Of a stretch of 64,000 bases of DNA, positions 44,101 through 59,100 are shown piece by piece; within the stretch, counting starts at the first letter, position 1; every line of letters starts with the position of its first letter. The stretch spans positions 1-64,000 of the forward strand of contig CAQIDI010000003.1 in the NCBI GenBank assembly GCA_948806215.1, written 5' to 3'. The position numbers were made by a program, and so were the translations under genes. Origin of the DNA: an uncultured Eubacteriales bacterium. Lineage in GTDB: Bacteria; Bacillota; Clostridia; Christensenellales; UBA1242. Under the pieces are notes generated by a model that was not told the DNA's origin, did no database searches, and saw nothing but the letters and a program-made list of their open reading frames with translations.

Positions 44101-47100
44101 TCCACCAATATTAGACCCAGCAAAAATATTTTGAGTGTTTGAGCAATTCTTATTAGCTGTTGTTCCTTCATATCCAATAGTTGTATCATTAGCAACACCA
44201 ACTATTCCACCAATATTTGTTCCAGTAGAACTAGAAACCCTGGATGGATTTGTGAAGTTGCCATTTTTCGGTTCATAGTTGATATAAGCGGTATTTGTAC
44301 ATTTTGATATACGAGTATTATCAAATGTATTACCTATTAACCCACCAATATTACTTGAATTATAAGATAGTATAAAGCCTTTTGATATACAACTTACAAC
44401 CTCACTATTAAATAAATTAGCAGCTAAAGTTCCGAAATTATTATTAGGATAATAAATAGTTGTATCGTTACCAGCATTTATATTATTTAATTTAACATTA
44501 TGGCCAGCTATTAATAATGCTCCGACACCATCATCAAATCTATTTGATGTATTGCTACCATTATTAACAAAAGTAATATTTTGAATAGTATTGTTGTAAG
44601 CATAGCCTAAAATAGATTTTGCGCCATTATTACCACTAGCAACACTAACACTTGTTCCAGTAACATCTACTTTAATAGGATAAGCTGTATTACTTGCTAA
44701 AGTTTTAAATCCATTACTTAAAGATAAAGTTTGTAAATAAATTGGTTTAATAACTTTAGAAGTTGAACTATTCATAAAGTTTGTTTTAATTAAGAAATTA
44801 ACATAATTAAATTTTGCCTCAGTGTCAATTCTAAATTGTCCATTAACTATAGATGGCGGTGTCATAGTTAAAGAAGTATCCTTATAACTATAATTTAAAG
44901 TTATATTGCTACCATAACTCCAATAAGGATTTTGTTCAATAATATTTTTGTATGTTACATTAATTTTATTCGAGTCATCACCATATGAAAAAGCAGTACT
45001 AGTATATGAATTTACAGAATTGAAAACTGCAGTATAAGGTTTAGCTAAGTTGATTGCACCTAATGGATTACCACTTGTTGTTACACATAAGCCAAACATA
45101 CTCGCATCAAAACCATTAGGTAAACTATATGCAATTCCGTTAGTAGCAGCAGCTGTGTTCAATACATTATTAATATAAACATCTGTGTTTTCTATTTTAG
45201 CAACAATTCCTGCTGAATTATCTGCACTAACACTTCCATTATTAACAGCTAATGTAATATTACCATTAGTAGTTCCAGCAATACCGCCAACATATGCACT
45301 ATTGTAACCAATAATCTTACCACTATTTGTAACAGAAGTTATTATTGATTTGTTATCTGCCACATAACCAACAATACCACCAACATTATCATATCCAGAA
45401 ACATTGCCAGTATTATTGCTGTTTAGATTACCTGAACAATCAACAGTAACACCATTAATAATTTTTCCAACTAAACCACCAACATTAATATTCCCTCTAA
45501 CTGTTTTTATGTTATAGTCGTCTTTTATAATTACATTTCCATAAACTAATCCAGCTATACCACCAAAATTTTCTGGTTTATCAGTATCTTCTTTGTAGTT
45601 AGCAGAGTATTGAACAGCTGCTCTATTAGTGTTTGTCGAAATATTTAATGGCTCTGTTTTATTATTTCTATAATATCCAACAATACCACCAACATTAGAA
45701 TAACCACCAACAAATGTTTTATCTTCTTCTGGATGCTCTGGGTTTCCATTAGCACAATTAATAATTGAAGTATCAACCGCATAACCAACTATTGTTCCAA
45801 TATTTTCGCCACCATAAATTATACCTGATTCAACCGTTAAATTTTGAATTGTTGCATTAACAGCATATCCAACAAGTCCCAACGAATCATTTGTTAACGC
45901 TTCTACACCAGTAATAGTATTAGTATCATCAATTGCATAAACCGAAGTTGACATAACGTTTTCTAAACGAATATCGCCATTTCCAATTAATATTCCCTTA
46001 AAAGCTTCATTATCGCTTAATGAAGAATAATAACCTATAGGAGTCCAAACCATACCACCAAAATTCATAGATCCATTAATTTTAATTGTCCAACCGTTAA
46101 AGTTATCATAATCATATCCTTGTTCATCCACACCTCCATTATTAACAACATAAGCAATCCAAGCAAGTTGTTGAGGTCCGTAAACAGGTGTTTTTCTATC
46201 TATATTATTAACTGTTTCAACCATAAACTTATATGGGTGAGGGTTTATAGTAATAGTTTTTGTAGATTTATTTATCGTACCAGGGGTAAATTTAACAACT
46301 GTAGTTCCATCTTTTATTTCACCAATGTCTTCATCTGGTCTTATATAATTTTTAATCCAATATTCAACCTTTGTAGAGAATGTAGGATATTCTCCAGGCA
46401 TTGTTCTTACCCAAGTACTAATCCAATCAAATCCATCAAGCATACCAGTTCCTAACTTAACTATTGTTATAACCTGATCACAGGTTCCACCAAACATAAA
46501 AGATACTACACTTGCTAACATTGCATTAGTATCATAATAATCCACAGCATAAACATTATTTGATTTAGTTTGTGTATTTTCATTACCCATAAATAATGAA
46601 TTTTTACTATAAGTTGATAACATTGATGTCATAGAGGTTAATTTTTCTTTTCCTGATAACTCACCAATATAATAAACTTGGTCAGCAAAAACAGCATTAT
46701 TAGTAGCACTTGTTCCACCGCAATAAGTATACGCTAAACCACTTGTGTTATTACCATAAACAGAAGAATTAACATAAACTTTATAAATAATCAATTTATT
46801 ATTGCTTGTGTTAGCAAATGTTACTTTTCCAATCAAGCCACTAGCAGTTTGAGTAGCGTAAATATTACTATTTTCAACTCCAACCTTACTAGTAAAATAT
46901 GTTTGTTGTGATTTATTTACATAAACAAATCCAGCAAGAGTTCCTGTAGAACTTATTCCATTATTTTTAGAAACTGAAATGAAGTTACTATCTTTAATAA
47001 GAATATCATTTGCAAATGTATCAGCAAAATTTTGACTCTCATCTATTGCAGTATCTTTTGGGACTTCAACAGATCCAAATAGACCAACATTTCTATTTAC

Positions 47101-50100
47101 TCCAATTGCTGATAATCCAACGAATGAATATTTATTTCCAGATATTTTTCCAGCAAATAAATTAGAATATGTGCCTTCTCCAACTATTGAAGATTTTAAG
47201 TATTTTGCATTATTTCCGCTTCCAGTTACTAAATTCTCATCAGAAATATTATCAGCACCAAATCCGATTGGCGTCCAAAGTTTATTATAGAAATTTAATG
47301 AAACTTCTTTGCTAGGATCTGTTACTGCAGGTAATGTTAAAACAATATTATTATAATTTAATAAGTTATGAGTTGTTTTTATTTTTAAACCAAACTCATA
47401 TTTTTCAGTGGTTAAACCTATTCCATAACCACTAACAGTTTCTCTATAATAATCGTTTAAACTTACCTCTGCATTGCTTATATCAACAACTTTATATCCA
47501 TAATTAGAGTAAGCTGCAACTGCTGCTAAGTCTTCTTCTTCCCTTATTAAAATTGAAGAACTATTATAAATATTTTTTAAATAATAATCATAGTTATTTA
47601 ACTTAGCATAGTTATTAGAACCAGTATTGGTTTCGTTAACGATATTATCGTTTGCCCAATAATATTCATCGTCCATTCTTTCGTTTCTTAAATCAGATTT
47701 TAAATCAATTTGTAGCATTGGCAAGCCAAACCTAAATTTAGTTTGATTAGCAGTTTCTTGATCTGGAATAATTATTGTCCAAATCTTATCAAAGTCAAAT
47801 TGATTACCATTTTCTTTTAAGAAATATGATAAATTAAACTTTCCATTATTGTTATTATACTTACTAACAGAATGAGTAACATTATTTTTATCATCAACGG
47901 TAAATTCGTTACAAGTTCCATTATCAGAATAAATTTTTATGGTTTTATTATTTGCACCACTTGTAGTTAAACTATTTTTTACAATTCCATCGTAATTATT
48001 GATTGTATTTCCAACAATACTTGCATTATTTATAATACCACTTGAATCATTTGTAATAGCAGCGTTTGATTTTAATGTATCAATAAGTCCAGTATTATTT
48101 GCAATAGCAAAACCTGATCCATCAACATTAAATATAATTCCTGCATTGTGTGAGTTAGTACCAGCAATTAAAGAATTGCCATCTTTTGTATTAACTTTTG
48201 TTATAAAACCTTCATTTTCTTTAATTTTGAAACCAGTTGTAGTTAAACCGTATAATATAGACTTATTATCAACTGTTGTAACACTTGCACCTAATCCGGC
48301 TCCGTTTTTAAAGTAATAGGTCTTACCTGCAATATTTCCACCAGTATAATTGCTTGTAAAAATACTTGAAATAGCATCTGCAATACCATTTGCTGGTTTT
48401 ACTTTTAAACCTGATGCTTGTAAATCAGCAACACGTTTAAAGTTAATTAAATTTAGTTCGTCAATATTTTCATTAACAACGTATCCGCTTGTGATTTGAC
48501 CTATTGAATTTCCATCACTTTCATTTTTAAATTCAACACCTTTAACTTCGGTTCCAAGTTTATCGGTTATTCCTTCTTCAATCCATTTTAAAAGTGGATA
48601 AGAATTATCGCTTATATTCCAATATTCTTTTGACCAAGCTTTTAAATCGCTTTTAAATGTATCACTACTACCAAATAACATTTGTTCTGTGTTTAAAGCA
48701 GTTCCAAAATTATTTGAATATGGAACAAAATCTTGATTGTAATAGTTTTCAATAAGTTTAATATTTGTTGAATTTTTATAACTATTATAACTATCACTGG
48801 TTTGATTATAATTTGCACTATCAGTTGTGGTTATTCCACCAACAACTCCACCTTTCTTGGTGCTAAAGTAAACATAATCGCCAACATAGTTACCAATGCT
48901 GTAGTTATTATACATTTCAAATAAACTTGAAATACCCACAACATCTCTTGTTTTATAAGCATAGTTAATAGATCCAATAATTAAACCATCGTTGGTTTGT
49001 GGTCCTATTAATACTGCTTCATCTTGAATATAACCGGTAGTATAGTTATTTTGAATTAAAACTTTACTATAGTTTTTATTAAGATCACTATTTGAAACTT
49101 TATTAGCATAGTCAATATCAGCAACACCAACCAATCCACCAAGATTGTAGCGAATATACTCAGGATATCCTTTTCCATTAATTTCTATATTACTGTTAGA
49201 AACACTCTCTGATATTTCCCCATTATATATAGTACCTATCAAACCACCAATATTTTTAGTTGTTTTTATGCCACTACTTGGAGTATTTTTTGAAGTTGAC
49301 TTAATTAAATCAACATTAGCAACTACTCTGTTAACTTTTCCAATAACAGGAGTTATGTTAGTTAAATCGTAGTGCATATCAACAATACCTATAGCACCGC
49401 CAACACTTGTTAGTTTTGAAGTATCACTCTCAGATGGCTCAACATTAATACTATTAATATCTGCTAAAGAATTGCTTATGTTAGAACAGTTACTAGCAAC
49501 GCCAACTAAGCCACCAACAGTAGTTTTACTAATACCATTAACATCAACTTTTATAGAATTGAAATTAGTTGTTAGGTTTCTAATATCAAAGTTATTAACC
49601 TTACCAGCAACACCACCAATATTGGTTTCAGCAGTATCTCCACCTGTTGTGTTGTTAACAGTTATAAACGAATTATCAGTACTTGATTCAACTAAAATAT
49701 TTTCTAATCCAAGAACATTAATATCTCCGCCTAATGCTCCAACTGCACCACCAACATTAAGAACATATTTATAGTTGTTTGAAACATTAACATTAATATG
49801 TGATGCATCTTTTATTGAGTTACCAAAAACATATGTGTTCGAAACAGAACCATCTTCGTTTTCTTGCTCACCAACATAAGAAGTTAAACTAGCAGAATTT
49901 GTATAACCAACTAAGCCACCAACGCTAATATTATTAAAGCTATCATTAGGTTTAATATTGGCATTAATTTGTACTTTTGTTGCATTAATTCCAGCAATTC
50001 CTAAGCTAGACATTCCTCTTGGATTAACAACACCAAATGCTCCGCCAATGCTTAAGTTTTTAGCATATTCGTTTTTATTCTTTAAAATTCCATTTAATAT

Positions 50101-53100
50101 ATTACTTGAGTTACCAATAGTAATACTTACATCATTTAATTCAACTCCGTTTGCTAAAACGATTTCGCTTTCATCAGAATCAATCATTCCAGCAACACCA
50201 CCAAAGCCATACAATGAATTTCTATAACTTGTTGAATAAGATACTAATTTATCATTATTTACATCTATATTTGTATCAGTAAATTTATTAACAGTTATAG
50301 TCGATTCTTTTACTAAACTATTAGTAATTTTAGTACCGCCACCATAACCAATCAATCCACCTACTGTGCAAGCCTCTAACTGCATTGTAATCTTATTAGC
50401 CACAACTTCGTTAACTGTTGCCTTTGATTGAGCAAGAGCAAATAATGAACCAGCATAAACTGCCGAATTAGTAAAGGTTAGATCTTCTAATGTGAAATGA
50501 TGGAAACTTGCATCGTTAACAACGCCAAGTAATCCTAGGAAGTCAGAACTTGGTAAAAAGTTTACTGTTTTTTTACTATCATAAATTTTAAAGTTATAGT
50601 ATCCGCCATCTGGTTTAGATTGAGAATGAATTGAACCTTCAAATGGATCAGACTGAGTACCTACAGCCTGCCAATTTTTTAGAATGCTTAAATCTATATC
50701 GTTTTGTAAAATAAATTCAGCGTTTTTATAATCTTCCATTTGAGCTAATTGATTTGCATTATATACTAACACACGGCTTTTAATTGCCTTTGGTTCTAGA
50801 TATGGGAAAGCTGTTGCAATATCATCAGGAGTTACTTCATCATCACCATCCGAAGTTTTTCTAAGTCCTGTCCAATAATCAGAACTCCAATTTGCAAACA
50901 ATCCTTTTGCATCGTTAACATAAGCTAAATTTTCAGGTTTACTTATTTCATTATCTCCCCAAACTGTGGCATCGGTAGCATTTAATTTGGTTTCAAAAAC
51001 TTCTAACATAGTTCTAGCAGATCCAATGTTTTGCATTCTACTATAATAGAAACATTCTGCTACATTACCACTATTATCCTTAGTTTTTTCAACATCTGAA
51101 AATCCTGCATAACTAATTAAATTATCTTTAATTCTTGCATCACCATCAATATATTCGCTACTACTATCTAAATCATTAATTTCTTTACTGTTGCCAATTG
51201 CTCCAATTTCTGGCATTAATAATTTTTCATTATTTTTAGCAGTAGTACCAGTACCTAAAACAGTGCCTAATGGTCGATTAATTAATGGTTGAACAAAATA
51301 TATTGTTTCGTTTCCAAGCTTTCTTGATCCAGCAGGACTAAAGTTTGCAAATGCTTTAGAAAGATTATATGCATTTGGTTTTGGATTAATATTATCTCCA
51401 GAACCTTTATTCATTATAATATTACCAAAAATTGCACCAATTTTTAATGCGGTATTATTATATAACAATGATCTATCAGTATATAAATCTTCTTCACGCC
51501 AAACATTCGCAGCAACAATATTTGAAATTGTAGTGTTAGAGTTTGGTAAAATATGTGCTTCAACATTACCAGATTTAGTATCTAAGAATAAAAATTTAAT
51601 AATTTCTTCTTTAAAGGATAATTGTTTATTATCATCCAATGTAACAGGAGCTTCTGTGTGTAATCCAATAAAGCCACCTACTCCGCGGAAAGCATTAACA
51701 CTTGAGGTTGTGTAAACATAAGCGATTTTACCACCTGTGTTTAAGCCTGCCACACCACCAGCATATAAGCTATCAATGTTAGAAACATTAACTTTTGAAT
51801 AAGAATTAGTTATTTGACCACCATTATTAAAGCCAACTAAGCCACCAATAAAGTGAGCATTTCCACTAAATAAATTTGAGTAGCCTTTATTAATTATTTT
51901 ATAGCCCGTTCCAGTTGCACTTGCTTTATATTCGTTATCAATTTTTTTCTGAGTTTCTAATGTTTGACTAATTAAAGCGCGTTCCAAACTACCACGGTTT
52001 TCGCCAACAACACCACCAGCAACACGACTAGCAATTAATTCTGGTTCAGCGTTATCGGAAACAATAAAGCTAATTTCACTTGCTGTAGAATCAACGCCAA
52101 TTGCACCAAACACGCCACCAACAACTTCGCCAACTAGTGTAACATTTCCACTAACCTCTAAGCTTCTTGCTTTAGCATTAAATAAGCTTCGTTTATTTTG
52201 TTCGTCGGATGGTCTTGCATCAACATCGAAAATACCAATAATACCACCAGCATAAGAAATTGTTTTAGCATTTTTTATGCTAACAATCCCATTATCTTCG
52301 GTTTTATTAAATATTTCGTAAGAGCCATAAGAAGAATCATCTAATAAACTATTAGTTGCTTTAAATAAGTTAGGATATTTATAATATGCAGCTTTAGCAC
52401 TTAGTGAACTAGAAATATTAACTATTTCGCTATCGCCTGAAACTAAACCTGCAAGTCCGCCAACAACATTTCGGCCTTGAATAACTTCGTCACCAGTTAT
52501 ATTAATGTTAAACACATTAGCGTTTTCAATTTGTCCAGCTAGTGCCCCAACAAAGGTTACATCGCTACCTTTAACTTCGGAAACATTAATATTTAGGTTT
52601 CTAACAACGCCACGTTGTTCTTTTTTGGTATCTTTATCTTTGGTAATAATTCTACCAAACAATCCAAGATATTCTACAGTTTTATTTTGGCTTTCAAAAT
52701 CTTTATCAGCAATTAAACGAAGTTCGCTAATGTTCATACCATTACCATCTAAATCACCATAATATTCCATATTATAGGTTCTAGCAGTAAGATCGGTTTT
52801 ATTAAATGCAATATCAGAAATAAGTCTTATTGCAAAATTTCTTTCATCATCGTTAATTGAACTTTCGTAGTTTAAGTAACTATTAAAGTTTTCTGCTGAT
52901 TTTACAAGTATTGGGTTAGATATATCTTCACCAATAACAGTTGACACATAATTATATTTATTTTCATCGCTCGAATCAGTTCCAGCCCAAACTCTAATGC
53001 TTTGAGTTTTTAAGTTAGCAGCAACTAATTGTGGACGAGATAACGAATAGAAATTATGTTTAAAGTTAGCTTCATAAATAGCATCAGTTCCTCTAGTTGG

Positions 53101-56100
53101 AATAAACCAAACAGAACGAATAACTTCTTGTTCGCTATTTAAGTTAAAGTCGGTATTAAATGCAAAGCTTTGGAATGTGTTATATTCATCAAAGTCGCCT
53201 GCTCCAATTCCTGTAGCAAGTTCTCCTTCATCTAAGAAAACATCTTTATATTCTTTTTCAGAATCACTATCAGTAGATGAACTACCAAGTTTTAAATAGT
53301 GACAATCAGTAATAGAATTTGGAGTTACATTATTGTAATCATACTGTGAATTTCTACCAGTAAATGGACTAGCATCCATATTATTTACTAGCACACTGCT
53401 TAGTGTGAAGCACGAATTAATTGTTCCTGCTTCTTTATTACTAAACACGAAACCACTAGTTTTCATAGAACTCTTAACTAAAATGTTTGCATAGCTATTT
53501 GAAATATTTGCATTATTTTCATAAACAAATGCACTAGCTTCGGTGGCGGAACTTATTGCCGAGTTCATTGCACGAAGTCCTGCTATGTTATAATTAAAGT
53601 CAGCATTATCTTTTGCGTTTTCGTTATAAGCATAACCCGCATAGCCGCTTTTCATAGAATCAGTTAAACCAGTTTTATCACTATTAGCTTTTGTTATAAA
53701 TTTTTCATCAACTGATAATTGGAAATTATCTCCATCACCAAGCCTACCTTCAACATAACTATATTGAATGCTAGCATTACTACCTGTGTTAAACACAACA
53801 AATCCGCTAGTAGCCGAGTTTTTACTATCGCTTTCACCAGCACGGTTAATAATGTTTGCACCTTTATAATACGAAGTGCTTATTTTGCCTGCATTATATG
53901 CTGCAAAACCACCAACATAACCAATACCATTAATTGTAATGTTATCTACACTGCTATTAGTAATATAACCCATAGCATTGCCAGTAGAGGTTGAACTAAC
54001 ATCGTTTTTACCTACTAACACACCCATATAATGTTCTTGCGAATCGGTTGTTATGGTTGTGTTAACTTTAACGATTGATAAATCACGACCAATATTTTCT
54101 TGATTTTTATAAATAATTTTTTCATCTGTTGTTTTATCTTCATCAACAATGTAATTATATTTTCCTGCAACATCAGCTGCAAATTTTAACTCGTCAAATT
54201 TTCCGCTTGACCAATATTTTGCATAATCAGGATTATCTGCCGATGCTCTTGCAATTATTAGTTCACGCTCGTATTTTAACCAATCTGCATTATTAGTTAC
54301 TTGAACATTGGTTACCATACCATAGTTAACACCAGCAAGCAAACCAAATGTAATGTTCTTATAGGCTGTTGCATCAATATTTAAGTCGCCATTAACCGAG
54401 GTTTTATCGGCTGCTTCGTTATTAATACTAATGCTTTTGTTAGGTTTAACTTCGATAATTAAATTTTTAATAACTGTTTCACTATTAATTTGTGTGAAAA
54501 TACCAAAAGTTTTATCGATTAAAGCTGCATCGTTATCTGGTTTTGCATCTAACTTAAAGCTATTAATAGTTATAACATAACCATTACCATCTAAACTATT
54601 AATGTTTAAATCTGCACTAAATGGTTCCCAATCGTTTAGTTCTAAATCGTTAACTAAAATATAGTCAACGCCACTTTCCATTGCTTTAAATTCTTCAACT
54701 GTTGCAATAGGATCTGGGTTATCTTCGGTTCTAACTCTGTAGAAACCAAAACCAAATTCGAAATATCTATCGTATGTAAATTCGTTACTTTCGTATAAAT
54801 GATACATATCGGTATCTAAAATTGGTTTAATACCTTCATCAGTATAGCAATACATTGCTCTAGCAAGTAATCTATCCCCCGAATTAAATCTTATGTTTCT
54901 AATAGAGTAAACAGTTTCGTTATCAAGATCGGTGCTAGACATTTTACTAAACACAAAGGTTTCGGTTGGATTAGTTCCAAGCTTAATAGTACCGTGATTT
55001 TGCTCACTTCCGGTATACCAAGCACCACTTTCCGATAACTTATTATCTACTGAACTAAATTGTTTTTCTAGTTCTTTAACTTGACCTTCTACAATTGTTT
55101 GTAAACTTGGGTGGCAAGTGTAGTTAGTTATTCTTAAAACTAAACCATAGGTTTGGTTAAATAATCCAACAAAGTTGCCATTTGTAACATTTTCAACTCC
55201 AATGCTTTCAATAACAAAATCGGAAACTTTTATTCTTAAAACATCGGATTTTTCGTAAATTTCACCATTAATCTCTTTTCTAATTGTTCCTTTAACACAA
55301 ATGTATGCTTGAGAGTTTAATGTTAAGTTTGTATCTAAAACATAGTTATTGCCTTGTTTAGAAATATCAAAGAATGTGCCATATCCGCCTAAAACGCTTT
55401 CAACACCATTAATAATCCTATAAGCATAACTACCGCTAAAATCAACTTCTCCTTCAATGCCTTCGTGATCTGCACTAAAGCTTAAACTTGTTCCTCTTGC
55501 AACAGCAGCACTATCTCTGCCATTAACGTGAAGATTTAAAGTTGGAGTTGTTTTTACGCTTAAAGTAATAGATTGTGATTTTAATGCCACACCATTTTTA
55601 TAGGCTTGAGCAGTTAATGTGAATTCTCCACTTTCGCTAACAAAACTGTTAATTAAAGTTTTTACATATATAAATCCATCAAAGTTTATGTTGCCATTTG
55701 CTAATTTATTTGATTGTTTTGTTAAAACAATTCTACCCAAAATATCGTGTGAACCACTAATTGTTGAATATGAACCATCGTAAACATATTCGCCATTACT
55801 ATTTAAAGCCATATTTGCTAACACTTGGTTAAACCAAACAACACTGCCTTGTGAAGTGCTAGAAGTTAAAACAACTTCATCAAAATTAGCAAATACAGGT
55901 GAAATGTTAATTTTTAGAACACCCGTAAATCCTGGAATAATGTTATCGTAAGCTTCTTCACCAAGATCGAAAATAGTTGTTTGTTCACCATTTTCGTTAA
56001 CTTCGGTGTTAGCTTCGCCCTTAGGATAATGTTTTAAACTTATATTAACAATTTCTTGAGGGTTAAGTGTAACATTAACAGAAGAACTACTTAATGTTAT

Positions 56101-59100
56101 TTCTGATAAATCGCTTACAACAAAACTATTTGTAGGATCGTAGTTAACCGAAACATTATCTTTAACAATAAAGAAATTATATGTTTTGCTAACCACATCT
56201 TGAATATCTAATTTGTCTTCATCTTTAACTTCTAAATTAAAGTAATATCTAACATATTTTTCGGTTACATCCGCATTATCAAAGCTTGAATAATCAATGC
56301 TTGCTAAACTTAATGTTAAACCACTAATAGTTAACGGATTCATTTCTCGTTCTAAATTTCCGCCAACAACTTTCGAAACAGCAATAGTTCTTTCTTCTCC
56401 ACTATTTCCATAGTAAGTTAAATATAGTATTGCATTTTTATTATCGGTTTTAATATCTACATAGAACGAAATTGGTTGTTGAACAAAGAAATTAACATTG
56501 TTAACACTTGTTTTTACACTATAACTTGAATTAACAACTTTAACATTAAATAGTGTTACAAAATTATTAATGTAATCTTTAATATCAATTTCTCTAGCAT
56601 TTTCGCTTAATTTAATAATACTTTCTTCAATAATATTTTCATTACCATCTTCATCATAACCATCAATACGATGATCAGCAATTCCAGCAACAGGAACATT
56701 GTTAATTAAAACATATCCGTTTGTGCTCTTATAGTTATATGTAATGCTATTAACCACATTATAAGAAGTTATATTAATTAATGGAGTGTTAACAGCATTT
56801 CCTAATTCGTCTACTGATACGAAATAAGGAACTGCTAAAAGTTTTGTGTTAGATTCGTTTAAGCCAATAATATTTGTTGTTGAACCAGTTGGAACATCAA
56901 TGTAATAAACATAATAGTTCTTAATTGTTGTTTTAGAATCTTCAACTTGTAACCATTCTTGAGTAAAGGTTTTATTATTAATTGTTATTTGTGGTAATGC
57001 ACCAGAATCGGTTAATGCATTTTCGTGTAGTAACGAATATCCATTAACATTTTCGTTGTTTATTGTAAAGGTTTTATCTGCAACATAATAATATCTAATA
57101 CCTGATGCATTATTTTGATTTAGATCAAAGGTTTTAGAGCCTTTTCCAAATGCAAAATCAAACTTGCCAACTAAACTATTGTTTAAAATAAAAGTTTGTT
57201 GATTTGAAGGTGTTGATTTTGAAACAACAATTTCACTATTTGATTTTACTATGTTTTTATTACCAGATGTGTAGTAACTTAATTCTGAATTATTAATTGC
57301 ATTAACAACATTAACTGTAACTTTTTCGGTTAATTTTGTGTTGTACGAAGAAGAAATATATAAATCAACAACACCTGTTCCTTTTGCTACTAATTTACGA
57401 ATTCCATTAACTTTTTCAACACTTAAAATTTGGGAATTCGAACTTGTTACATTAAAGGAATCTTTACCAATAAATGCTGGCACAGGATTTGAAGTTAAAA
57501 CTTTTTCAATCGAATAAGTGTTATAGCCTTTTAATTCCTCTTTTAATAAGTTTGTGTAAGATTCTACTTCACTTGATAATAAATTAGAAATTCCAAAATC
57601 TAATTTGCCATTAGAGTCGTAGTTGGTTGAACTTAAAGAGTAATAGTATATAGTTGAAACATTTTTACCTTTTTGTGTCCAAATATTAGCCATATTTGAA
57701 TTTGTTTCAACTTTTATACTCTTTGGTGGGAAGTTAACCAAAAGTTTTATTGCAAAATTATATTCATCGGTTTTTCTTATTCTTTGTCTACTTAGTAAAA
57801 CAGGTAAACCATTATTAATATCGGCATAACCATACCAAGAATAGTTACTTAATCTGCTATAAGCATCATCAAAACCGTTTGATTGGTCGATATCATTAAT
57901 ACCATTTAAATCTGCATCAACTGTTATTTCATAAGGATTAAAGCTTTGCCTTACACTAGAATTTTTATCTGTATCTGGATAAAAATCGCTAGGATCACTT
58001 AAAGTTAAAACTTTTTCGTAAAGTTTAATTTTTTCCCAAACTGCATCTGGAATAACACTTCCACTAGTGGTTGTTTTAAACATACCCATAATAGAATATC
58101 CAGTTTCATAACCAAAATATAAATAATTTTCGTTTTGATAAGAAACATTATAAACTGGTTGACTTTCGTCTACAACAAATTTTAATAACGCATTTGGATC
58201 AATGTGATTATCAAGCATCTTATAATAATTCTTGCTAGATTTGTTGTTACCTACTACTTCTATTCCATCTTCATTATTATAATTTCCAAAGAAATATGAG
58301 TTTACAATGTTATTAAAGTATTCTTTATTTGTGTATTTGCTAGTTACAGCATAAGGAGCATAGTAATGAGTTACTCTATCGTTTGAATCAATAACATTGT
58401 TTGAATTAATATCCATCCATTCGCCATAGTTTAATCCGGTTTGCTGAGCATTTTGGGCACTACCAATTAAAGTACCACGGCTTAATCTCTCAGCTTCGGT
58501 TTGAGATTCTGGAGAGTTAAGAATTGCTCCTGCAAAATAGCTATCTGCAATTTGAATAACATTTGAAGCAGAACCAACTAATCCACCAATATTTGCATTG
58601 TTTGCAGCAACTCCGGCATTAACAGAGTTATATTGAATGTAAGCATTATTACTTTCACCAATCAATCCACCAACATTATATTTATTTGAATTATTTAATG
58701 CTTTTTCTAATACTATGTCGCCAAAATATTCGTTTGTGCTAGAAACATTTGTATTCCATTTATCAATTAAAGTTGAATCTAAATAATAACTATAAACCGA
58801 GTTATATTCTAATGTATTAACAAATTCAATCTTCATATTTGAAGATAAAGGTTTTCTGCCAGTATCGGCATCAACAGCAAAAATTAAGTTTTTGTTTAAA
58901 ATGCCAGTTGCAGTATCTTCTTCGTTATCGGCAGGAGTTTGATAATATAAACCAGAATATTTACCAATTAATCCACCAACATTGTTATAACCTAACACGC
59001 CAGTTTTATAATCTGCCAACTTTTCGGTTTCTAAAAGTTCAACATTATTTCCTGTTACATAATTTATTTTTGCATTGTTTAATGTTTCAACAACTTCTTG

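Noticed and set aside
43700..46000. Regularly recurring CCACCAAC/CCAACAA-type motifs that look like a CRISPR or DNA repeat array
   Set aside because: The spacing is irregular and the motifs are the reverse complement of Val-Gly-Gly codons in the GLUG repeats; this is protein-level repetition.
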